This document shows, in pieces, positions 50,894-64,000 of a DNA stretch of 64,000 nucleotides; the first letter of the stretch is position 1, and each line of letters opens with the position of its first letter. The translations under genes were made by a program, and so were the position numbers. The notes beneath the pieces are model-generated. The model was given only the letters and a program-made list of their open reading frames with translations. It was not told the DNA's origin and did not search any database. Source of the stretch: Neobacillus muris (GTDB lineage Bacteria; Bacillota; Bacilli; Bacillales; Cytobacillaceae); the NCBI RefSeq assembly GCF_943193175.1, contig NZ_CALPDF010000013.1, positions 39,865 through 103,864 of the forward strand, in the 5' to 3' direction.

Positions 50894-50928
50894 AATCGGT
50901 CTTACTAGAGGGTAGGGCCGATTTTTTT
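50894..50928 (+). terminator. Terminator of glyA
   Basis: AATCGGTC / GGCCGATT stem and TTTTTTT. Confidence 0.8.
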
Positions 50929-51030
50929 GAAAAATGAAACTTGTGGAAAGATGCGTTGTCTTTAGTTGCTCTATGTGGCGTTTTTCTGTAAAATGAGACG
51001 AAGTGTAATTGTGGGTAAAATTTTTTATAA

Positions 51031-51675
<645 letters not shown>

Positions 51676-51685
51676 CGATACTTTG

Positions 51686-51711
51686 AGCCAGGCTTGATGC
51701 CTGGCTTTTTG
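51686..51711 (+). terminator. Terminator of upp
   Basis: AGCCAGGC / GCCTGGCT perfect stem and TTTTTG. Confidence 0.85.
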
Positions 51712-51727
51712 TATGGAATTTAGAGGA

Positions 51728-51842
51728 AGTGCCGGTAAAAGGGGGAAAACGGTTGATAAAGGTTGTACAAGTGCCGGAAAACCCAGATAAAGCGCCGATA
51801 AAATTGTGAACTCCGCCGGTAAATGAGTAAAAATGTTGATAG
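51728..51842 (+). repeat. Array D: six GCCGGTAAA/GTTGATAAA units at 21-bp period
   Basis: The T of the TAAA (or equivalent) core falls at 51736, 51757, 51778, 51799, 51820 and about 51840. Units read GCCGGTAAAA, GTTGATAAA, GCCGGAAAA, GCCGATAAAA, GCCGGTAAA and GTTGATAG. Shares the opening GCCGGTAAAA...GGGGAAAACGGTTGATAA with array E. Confidence 0.8.
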
Positions 51843-51929
51843 TCCAAATAGTCAACATCGCTTCTTAAAAATTCCCCCGCATACTTTCCTATAGAGTGGA
51901 AAACCCTAAACAAAAAGGGGAATTTTCGC

Positions 51930-54173
51930 ATGAAACTGTTACTGGCAATCATACTTGCTCTCCAAACGGCAAACCTCGCTGCCATCAACCCGCCCATCTC
52001 CATAAAAAAACCCTTAGTCCACCCGCCCATTCCCAAACAAACGAAGGACACCGTCGCCATCATCACACTCGACAGGCCCCAATCCGAGCAGGCCATCCAG
52101 CAGCTCATCAAACCCTATAAAAACATCAAACTGCGCCGGGTCTTCCGAGAAGCCATCGACGGCTTCTCCGTCCAAGGCCCGCCAGACGCCATAGCACAAC
52201 TCGCTGGCCAAAAGCCCATCCTTCATGTTTCACCAGTCAACGAATACAAGGCTGAAGCCGAGGAAAGCGTCAAAATCATTGGGGGCGAAACCGTCCGCGG
52301 CTTTTTCGACCAAAACAACCAACGGCTGACCGGAAGAGGCGTAACCGTCGCCGTCATCGACACCGGTGTCGACTACACCCATCCCGACCTGAAACGGAAC
52401 TATGGCGGCGGCCATGACCTCGTCGATAACGACCAGGATCCGATGGAAACCCTCACCCCTGGAAGAGCCACCCTCCACGGCACCCATGTGGCCGGCATCA
52501 TCGCTGCCAATGGTAAAATAAAAGGCGTGGCACCCGAGGCCAAAATTATTGCCTACCGGGCGCTCGGACCGGGCGGCGCGGGCTCCACGGAGCAAGTCCT
52601 CGCCGCCATCGAACAGGCGATCAAAGACAAGGTCGATATCATGAATCTCTCACTCGGCAACAGCGTCAATGGCCCCGATCTCCCGATAAGCATGGCGTTG
52701 AACCGCGCCGTTGAAAGAGGAATCGTGGCTGTGGCAGCATCAGGGAATTCCGGCCCCGACATTTGGACCGTCGGCTCACCAGGCACAGCCTCCAAAGCCA
52801 TATCCGTCGGGGCCTCCACCCCCGTGCAGAAAATCCCGTTCTTGAAAGTGGCAGGGATTCGCGAAAAATTCCGGATTCAGCCGTTGGAAGGTTCGGACGA
52901 CTGGCAGCTGGACCGCTCCTTGGACCTCGTAGACGGGGGGATCGGCCGAAAAGAGGATATTCCCAATGCCGAAGGGAAAATGGTCCTGATCAGGCGGGGG
53001 ACATTGACTTTTTCTGAAAAAGCGGAAAACGCCCGCAAGGCAGGGGCGCGGGCTGTCATCATCTACAATAATTTAGGCGGCAGCTTCATCGGAAACCTCG
53101 AATCACCCGTGGCCATTCCAGTCGGGGCCCTTTCAAAGCGTGACGGGGAATACCTCCACAAACGTCTCGCCAAGCAGGGTGCCGTTGCGAGAGTGGAAGT
53201 AGCCGAGGAACAGGATTTGATGGCAGAATTCAGTTCCCGCGGCCCGGTCACCGATAGCTGGGAAATTAAGCCAGACATTGTGGCGCCAGGGGTGGCGATC
53301 CAATCGACCATCCCGGGCGGCTACCTATCGCTGCAGGGCACAAGCATGGCGGCGCCGCATATTGCCGGGGCATGCGCGTTAATCAAGCAAGCCCACCCGG
53401 ACTGGCGTCCTGAACAAGTCAAGGCGGCACTCATGAATACGGCCAAGCCCCTGATCAAAAGCGGCAGCAACGAGGAAAAAAGCAGGCATGCAGAAGGCGC
53501 CGTGTACCACACCTACGAGCAGGGAGCGGGCCGCGTTCAAGTCGATCGCGCTGTTCGAACGGCGTCCCTTGTCACGCCTGGCAGCCTGCGATTCGGCAAG
53601 TTTTCCGATGAAAAACACTTGCGGAGCGCAAAAGTGAAGGTGGAAAATGTCAGCGGCAAGATCCAGAGGTATACATTTTTCATTCCGCCAAAGGAAGACG
53701 GACTCTATTGGAAGCTGCCGCTGTCCTTTTCGCTGAAACCGCACGAGTCCAAGGAGGTTGCCATCGAATTAACGGTGGACCCGAAGGAGTTTAAGAGAAA
53801 GCTTCATGATGGCTATTTAACGCTAAATGCTGGCGGAACCGATATTCATATCCCCTATTTATATGTCTTGGAGGAACCTGGTTATCCAAGGGTCATGGGA
53901 TTTGATTTCGCTCAAGGCGACCAGCCGGGGCATTATCATTACGAGGTGTATCTGCCGGGAGGAGCGGACGAATTTGGCATCGCCTTATTCGACCCAGGTG
54001 ATTACCGGTTTATGGGATTTCTGGAAACCCGGACAAATGTCGATAAGGGATTAATCCGTATGGATCTCCCCCCTGACAGGCTGCCTGATGCAGGGACCTA
54101 TCTTGTGAAGGTGTTTGCCAAAAAAGCAGGCAAGGAGGATTTTACGGAAGGCATGATTACGATCGAAAAATAA
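51930..54173 (+). CDS. Secreted subtilisin-like serine protease (Vpr type)
   Basis: Extracellular S8 protease of 747 residues. Signal peptide about 1-18 (MKLLLAIILALQTANLAA), I9-like propeptide about 40-105, peptidase domain with the triad Asp144 (AVIDTGVDYTHPDL), His183 (HGTHVAGIIAANG) and Ser471 (GTSMAAPHIAGA). A PA-type insert lies near 330-425, before AEFSSRGPVTD, and a C-terminal beta-rich region (Fn3-like) ends the protein. Shorter than B. subtilis Vpr and without a cell-wall anchor. Not found at this place in B. subtilis. Its 5' end is extremely C/A-rich (see findings), with ribosome site AAAGGGG. Confidence 0.92.
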   Translation: MKLLLAIILALQTANLAAINPPISIKKPLVHPPIPKQTKDTVAIITLDRPQSEQAIQQLIKPYKNIKLRRVFREAIDGFSVQGPPDAIAQLAGQKPILHVSPVNEYKAEAEESVKIIGGETVRGFFDQNNQRLTGRGVTVAVIDTGVDYTHPDLKRNYGGGHDLVDNDQDPMETLTPGRATLHGTHVAGIIAANGKIKGVAPEAKIIAYRALGPGGAGSTEQVLAAIEQAIKDKVDIMNLSLGNSVNGPDLPISMALNRAVERGIVAVAASGNSGPDIWTVGSPGTASKAISVGASTPVQKIPFLKVAGIREKFRIQPLEGSDDWQLDRSLDLVDGGIGRKEDIPNAEGKMVLIRRGTLTFSEKAENARKAGARAVIIYNNLGGSFIGNLESPVAIPVGALSKRDGEYLHKRLAKQGAVARVEVAEEQDLMAEFSSRGPVTDSWEIKPDIVAPGVAIQSTIPGGYLSLQGTSMAAPHIAGACALIKQAHPDWRPEQVKAALMNTAKPLIKSGSNEEKSRHAEGAVYHTYEQGAGRVQVDRAVRTASLVTPGSLRFGKFSDEKHLRSAKVKVENVSGKIQRYTFFIPPKEDGLYWKLPLSFSLKPHESKEVAIELTVDPKEFKRKLHDGYLTLNAGGTDIHIPYLYVLEEPGYPRVMGFDFAQGDQPGHYHYEVYLPGGADEFGIALFDPGDYRFMGFLETRTNVDKGLIRMDLPPDRLPDAGTYLVKVFAKKAGKEDFTEGMITIEK

Positions 54174-54213
54174 ATGGCGGCCCCCCGTGTGAAGGGGCCG
54201 CCATTTATTTTTT
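54174..54213 (+). terminator. Terminator of the subtilase gene
   Basis: ATGGCGGCCCC / GGGGCCGCCAT eleven-base stem, then TTTATTTTTTT. Confidence 0.9.
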
Positions 54214-54237
54214 TCTTCTATAATAAAAGTTCATAAA

Positions 54238-54404
54238 ATTGTACCATTTGTACAATCGAAACGTTCACAAAATGGACACAAATTAAACATAATTTCTTCA
54301 CAGAATAAAATACAATAAAAGTGTAAAATAAAAGGATTAATTGGAAAAGAATGCTGTTTAATTGCCCCAAATTCATTGACATTGACAGGGGGCTATTGTA
54401 TGCT
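54238..54404 (+). promoter_or_regulatory. atp operon promoter and upstream palindrome
   Basis: TTGACA (54376-54381) and TATGCT (54399-54404) with a 17-base spacer form a strong sigma-A promoter. About 140 bases upstream is ATTGTAC-CATTT-GTACAAT (54238-54256), a perfect 7-5-7 inverted repeat, next to a cre-like sequence TCGAAACGTTCACA (54256-54269, 12 of 14). No gene is present in 54174-54522. Confidence 0.65.
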
Positions 54405-54522
54405 TACATGGGGTGTAAATGATAAGGTTTTCAATGGAAAAAATCTTTATCTAAACATAGTTTTTTCATGCCCTAAGTGTGTACTTTTTTAGCATTCTCT
54501 CATGGTGAGGATGTGATGGGAA

Positions 54523-54747
54523 ATGCAACAAAATAACCGCAATCCTTTCCAAGCGATGGCACTTATGTCCGCCATTGTCTCCCAATTAGTAGGTTCCATT
54601 CTGATAGGTATTTTCTCTGGGAGATGGCTTGATCGGCACTGGGGAACAGAACCAATTTTCTTAATAATCGGACTGCTCGCCGGTCTTGCTGCAGGTACAT
54701 ATTCTATGCTCCGTACAATCCGCCATTTTTATTCAGGAGAAAAATAA
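54523..54747 (+). CDS. atpZ: AtpZ/AtpI-family small membrane protein
   Basis: A 74-residue, two-helix protein at the head of the atp operon (SAIVSQLVGSILIGIFSGRW and FLIIGLLAGLAAGTYSML). AtpZ-like proteins work with AtpI, possibly in Mg2+ supply or c-ring assembly. Ends three bases before atpI. Annotation as AtpZ rests on size, helices and location. Confidence 0.8.
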   Translation: MQQNNRNPFQAMALMSAIVSQLVGSILIGIFSGRWLDRHWGTEPIFLIIGLLAGLAAGTYSMLRTIRHFYSGEK

Positions 54748-54749
54748 TA

Positions 54750-55124
54750 ATGCCAGATTTCAGAACAATGTTCAACAGGCAGCGCAAATGGATGTTTTAC
54801 CTAATGTCCATTTACGTCCTTGGCTGGGGGTTCACATCTTATCAAACAATCTTCCTAGGATTAATTCTTGGGACATGCTTCGGTTACCTGAATCTATGGA
54901 TGCTGGTGAGAAAGACTGAGAGTTTTGATAAAAAGGTTTCGCAGGGCAAAAAACCCCGTTCCCTTGGATCGCTCTCGAGAATGGCCATGGCTGGCATTGC
55001 CGCCCTGATTGCCTTAAGGTATCCCGATCAATTTAATATGATTAGTTTAGTAATAGGACTAATGACATCCTATATTGTCATTATGATAGATTATTTTTAT
55101 CACGCAGTGAATCAACATAAGTGA
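54750..55124 (+). CDS. atpI: ATP synthase subunit I (assembly factor)
   Basis: A 124-residue membrane protein with four hydrophobic segments, corresponding to AtpI, which assists c-ring assembly (MSIYVLGWGFTSYQTIFLGL, GLILGTCFGYLNLWML). Overall weakly conserved family; location between atpZ and atpB supports the call. Confidence 0.85.
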   Translation: MPDFRTMFNRQRKWMFYLMSIYVLGWGFTSYQTIFLGLILGTCFGYLNLWMLVRKTESFDKKVSQGKKPRSLGSLSRMAMAGIAALIALRYPDQFNMISLVIGLMTSYIVIMIDYFYHAVNQHK

Positions 55125-55140
55125 TTGGGAAGAGAGGTGA

Positions 55141-55860
<720 letters not shown>

Positions 55861-55918
55861 TAAAACCGTTCATTCTTATGAACAATTTTTAAAAAAATAT
55901 ATATTTTTATACATTTAA

Positions 55919-56158
<240 letters not shown>

Positions 56159-56227
56159 AATCAGAAAAACTCCAGGTGGCGATGATTACGAGTCCTCGCC
56201 ATTCATTTATGCATTTTTCCAGCGTAA

Positions 56228-58847
<2,620 letters not shown>

Positions 58848-58870
58848 TATTTAGGTCCAACAATTAGAAT

Positions 58871-58902
58871 GGCTAAAGCCGCCGTGCGGCCGCGCTTTAG
58901 CC
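58871..58902 (+). other. Hairpin in the atpA-atpG gap
   Basis: GGCTAAAGC / GCTTTAGCC nine-base stem with a GCCG / CGGC inner stem. No T run, so it fits RNA processing or stability control inside the operon rather than termination. Confidence 0.55.
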
Positions 58903-58928
58903 ATACATTCTTTGAATGAGGGTGGTGA

Positions 58929-61391
<2,463 letters not shown>

Positions 61392-61408
61392 TACCGCCAG
61401 GAGGGTAA

Positions 61409-61816
<408 letters not shown>

Positions 61817-61839
61817 CTTTATATAAATGTTTGATGGGG

Positions 61840-61884
61840 ACCCCTTTGGGCTGCTAGGTTTTAGCGGCTTGGAGGGGTTTTTTG
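61840..61884 (+). terminator. Terminator of the atp operon
   Basis: ACCCCT / AGGGGT outer stem with GCTGCT / AGCGGC inner pairs, then TTTTTT. Confidence 0.8.
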
Positions 61885-61904
61885 TTGGCTGGCATGATAT
61901 AGAA

Positions 61905-62043
61905 GTATTGCCGGTAAAAAGGGGAAAACGGTTGATAAGAGGTGGAGAAACGCCGGTAAAGTGTAAAATGTGCCGATAAAATGGTGAACTTGGCCGGTAA
62001 AACAGCTCAAAACTGCAGGTAATCCGGAAATCGACTCATAAAA
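61905..62043 (+). repeat. Array E: seven GCCGGTAAA-type units at about 21-bp period
   Basis: TAAA-type cores have their T at 61915, 61936, 61957, 61977, 61998, 62020 and 62039 (spacings 21, 21, 20, 21, 22, 19). Units include GCCGGTAAAA, GTTGATAA, GCCGGTAAA, GCCGATAAAA and GCCGGTAAAA. Same family as array D. The following 62044-62338 holds no recognisable gene. Confidence 0.8.
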
Positions 62044-62338
62044 TAGAACAGTAAGATCAAATTTATGACGGAAAGCACCTATCAAAGACCAAAACGGTTT
62101 GTTTAGCACCCTAACTGTCAGGAAAACTCCAGTGATTTTATTAAAATCCGAATGAAAAGCTGTCCATAGAATAGGATAGTTGTAGGAAGCTATCGGCTGA
62201 TAATTCTGAGTGGAAACCGCAGATCGAACAAACATAATAATATCCTCCAGTTTCCAGTTCGATTTGACCATTTTTTAGGAATATCGTAGTGGAATTTCCA
62301 ACTGCGAATATTTTTCCAATTTTAATACCGCGGGTTTG

Positions 62339-62367
62339 TCGACACAGGTTTGTAACAATGCTATAAT
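62339..62367 (+). promoter_or_regulatory. nuo operon promoter
   Basis: TCGACA (62339-62344) and TATAAT (62362-62367) with a 17-base spacer and an extended TGC before the -10. Confidence 0.75.
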
Positions 62368-62430
62368 GAATTCGGTTACAATATTCACTAGTTAGAAATA
62401 TGAAAATATTCAACATTGGAGGGGATAGAC

Positions 62431-62805
62431 ATGGAACTTTTAAATGTATATCAGAATAATTATCTGATAGTCTTTGTGTTCCTATGTCTCGGTATTTTGC
62501 TGCCGGTTGTGGCGTTATATTTAGGTAAGCTTCTGCGTCCTTTTAAGCCTAGTGAGGCGAAGTATACCACATATGAGAGCGGTGTTGAGCCATTTCACGA
62601 TTCACGTGTACAGTTCAATGTCCGCTATTATATTTTTGCCCTGATGTTTGTAATTTTTGATGTAGAAACAGTGTTTTTATATCCATGGGCCGTCGCCTAT
62701 GACAAACTAGGTATCTTTGCATTAGTAGAAATGGTAATTTTCGTGATTTTACTGTTAATTGGCTTGGTGTATGCCTGGAAAAAGAAGGTGCTACGATGGA
62801 TCTAA
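62431..62805 (+). CDS. nuoA: NADH-quinone oxidoreductase subunit A
   Basis: Membrane subunit of complex I, 124 residues with three hydrophobic helices. The conserved loop [20 protein letters not shown] and [12 protein letters not shown] are diagnostic. The ATG at 62431 follows GGAGGGG. Overlaps nuoB by ten bases. Confidence 0.96.
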   Translation: MELLNVYQNNYLIVFVFLCLGILLPVVALYLGKLLRPFKPSEAKYTTYESGVEPFHDSRVQFNVRYYIFALMFVIFDVETVFLYPWAVAYDKLGIFALVEMVIFVILLLIGLVYAWKKKVLRWI

Positions 62806-63308
62806 ATCTAGAAGGTGTAACGACTCAAGAAATGGAAGAATTAAAACGGAATGTATTTATGACAACGCTGGAGCAGGTGAAGGGATGGGCGCGAAGCAGC
62901 TCGATTTATCCCGTAACATTTGGTCTGGCTTGTTGTGCAATTGAAATGATGGGCGTCGGTGCAGCACACTATGACTTGGACCGGTTGGGCTCATTTTTCC
63001 GTCCGTCGCCAAGGCAATCGGACTGTATGATCGTGTCCGGTACCGTGACAAAGAAAATGGCGCCGCTCCTCCGCAGAATCTATGACCAAATGCCGGAGCC
63101 CAAATGGGTAATTGCCATGGGTTCATGTGCAACAGCAGGCGGACCGTATGTGAAGTCGTACTCCGTCGTAAAAGGGGTCGACCAAATCGTGCCGGTTGAT
63201 GTGTATATCCCGGGCTGCCCTCCAAACCCGGCCGCATTAATCTATGGAATCAATAAACTAAAGGAAAAAATTCGATACGAAGCGAAGACTGGGAAGAAGG
63301 TGATCTAG
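62796..63308 (+). CDS. nuoB: NADH-quinone oxidoreductase subunit B
   Basis: Carries the N2 iron-sulfur cluster that hands electrons to quinone. 170 residues; cluster cysteines in [17 protein letters not shown] and PGCPPNP are all present. Overlaps nuoA; nuoC starts four bases after it. Confidence 0.97.
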   Translation: MDLNLEGVTTQEMEELKRNVFMTTLEQVKGWARSSSIYPVTFGLACCAIEMMGVGAAHYDLDRLGSFFRPSPRQSDCMIVSGTVTKKMAPLLRRIYDQMPEPKWVIAMGSCATAGGPYVKSYSVVKGVDQIVPVDVYIPGCPPNPAALIYGINKLKEKIRYEAKTGKKVI

Positions 63309-63311
63309 TCC

Positions 63312-64000
63312 ATGAGCGGGGAGAAAGATCTCGAACAATTAAAGCGGGAGGCGGCGGAAAAAGCCAAGGCGGCAGCGCTGGCAAAACGCCAGGCCAAGCA
63401 GGCGGGTGAAGCAGCGCCAAAGCAGGATGAACCTGCCAAGCCTGAGCCGCCTAAAGAGGAGCAAGCTCCAGCACAAGCCGCAGCATCAGCAGGAGATGCG
63501 GATGATTTAGCGAAGAAAAAGGCAGCGGCAGCAGCGAAAGCCAAAGCGGCGGCATTAGCAAAGAAGAAGCGGGAAGGCATCGCGGATGAGGAACCGCCAG
63601 CCGAAGCGGCCAGCGAAGCCCCGGCAGACCCAGCCGCCGGATCCGACTCGGATGATTTAGCGAAGAAAAAGGCAGCGGCAGCAGCGAAAGCCAAAGCGGC
63701 GGCATTAGCAAAGAAGAAGCGGGAAGGCATCGCGGATGAGGAACCGCCAGCCGAAGCGGCCAGCGAAGCCCCGGCAGACCCAGCCGCCGGATCCGACTCG
63801 GATGATTTAGCGAAGAAAAAGGCAGCGGCAGCAGCGAAAGCCAAAGCGGCGGCATTAGCAAAGAAGAAGCGGGAAGGCATCGCGGATGAGGAACCGCCAG
63901 CTGAAACGGCCAGCGAAGCCCCGGCAGACCCAGCCGCCGGATCCGACTCGGATGATTTAGCGAAGAAAAAGGCAGCGGCAGCAGCGAAAGCCAAAGCGGC
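63312..64000 (+). CDS. nuoC: NADH-quinone oxidoreductase subunit C, N-terminal part with 50-residue repeats (runs off the window)
   Basis: ATG at 63312, three bases after the nuoB stop codon. Only the N-terminal extension lies inside the window, about 229 codons with no stop. Residues 1-63 are Lys/Glu/Ala-rich (MSGEKDLEQLKREAAEKAKA). From residue 64 a 50-residue unit repeats: DDLAKKKAAAAAKAKAAALA, then KKKREGIADEEPPAE and an acidic SEAPADPAAGSDS end. Bacillus NuoC proteins often have a charged N-terminal extension, but the 30-kDa catalytic domain is not visible here. The call rests on operon position. Confidence 0.8.
   Translation, partial: MSGEKDLEQLKREAAEKAKAAALAKRQAKQAGEAAPKQDEPAKPEPPKEEQAPAQAAASAGDADDLAKKKAAAAAKAKAAALAKKKREGIADEEPPAEAASEAPADPAAGSDSDDLAKKKAAAAAKAKAAALAKKKREGIADEEPPAEAASEAPADPAAGSDSDDLAKKKAAAAAKAKAAALAKKKREGIADEEPPAETASEAPADPAAGSDSDDLAKKKAAAAAKAKA
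63501..64000 (+). repeat. 150-bp in-frame tandem repeat inside nuoC
   Basis: Units start at 63501, 63651, 63801 and 63951, exactly 150 bp apart; the fourth is cut by the window end. Full copies are almost identical; the third has GCTGAAACG where the others have GCCGAAGCG. Confidence 0.95.

Noticed and set aside
61861..62271. Minus-strand frame of 136 codons between atpC and nuoA
   Set aside because: Runs through the atp terminator and array E, no ribosome site, no family resemblance.
63305..63994. Long minus-strand reading frame (Ala/Phe-rich) opposite nuoC
   Set aside because: It is the antisense of a repetitive Lys/Ala coding repeat with no stop-forming codons; it has no ribosome site and opposes the nuo operon.

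Overview
The window is a chromosomal segment of an endospore-forming Bacillaceae bacterium. The evidence is conserved gene order matching the ywd-ywf-ywh-ywj-ywl-atp region of Bacillus subtilis (gerQ, hemQ, pta, lipL, rsfA, speEB, argS, fadF, rpoE, pyrG, spo0F, fbaA, tal, murAB, glpX, rho, rpmE, tdk, prfA, prmC, spoIIR, ywlB-G, glyA, upp, atp), together with sporulation genes and strong Shine-Dalgarno sites with frequent TTG/GTG starts. Unlike B. subtilis it has a beta-oxidation/isobutyryl-CoA mutase cluster after fadF and a complex I (nuo) operon after atp, so it is closer to Neobacillus/Mesobacillus/B. cereus-type lineages. The genus is inference. No tRNA, rRNA, prophage, transposase or CRISPR array was seen.

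Layout. 1-10 kb: DUF423 gene, gerQ, hemQ, pta (with a cre site), lipL, rsfA, HD hydrolase ywfO, ywgA, ywhB-D. 10-17 kb: pbpG, polyamine genes speE-speB, ywiB-argS, an H-type SASP. 17-18 kb: a cardiolipin synthase gene interrupted by one in-frame TAA. 18-29 kb: fatty/branched-chain acid oxidation (fadF, thiolase, hbd, two acyl-CoA dehydrogenases, TetR regulator, fused mutase icmF). 30-41 kb: rpoE, pyrG with a CTP attenuator, spo0F, central carbon genes (fbaA, tal, glpX), murAB, rho, rpmE, tdk. 41-51 kb: sporulation lipoprotein, prfA-prmC, spoIIR, a DnaA-box cluster before tsaC (ywlC), mntP, ywlE, rpiB, ywlG, glyA, upp. 52-54 kb: secreted subtilase. 54.5-61.8 kb: complete ATP synthase operon. 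62.4-64 kb: start of nuo, running off the window inside a nuoC with 50-residue repeats.

Functionally the region combines energy metabolism (acyl-CoA oxidation feeding electrons to quinone, NADH dehydrogenase, ATP synthase), glycolytic/gluconeogenic enzymes, nucleotide synthesis and salvage, translation termination, and sporulation control.

The most unusual material is intergenic. (1) Six loci carry a GGGGACAGGCCCC/GGGGACAGTCCCC palindrome family (REP-like); at five of them the + strand switches from A/C-rich on the left to G/T-rich on the right, like a miniature replication-origin skew. (2) Five arrays of short motifs recur every 20-21 bp (two helical turns) between genes, four of them sharing a YYGRTAWA-like core, and a sixth array has a 52-bp period built from inverted repeats. 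Neither class is explained by the genes around it.
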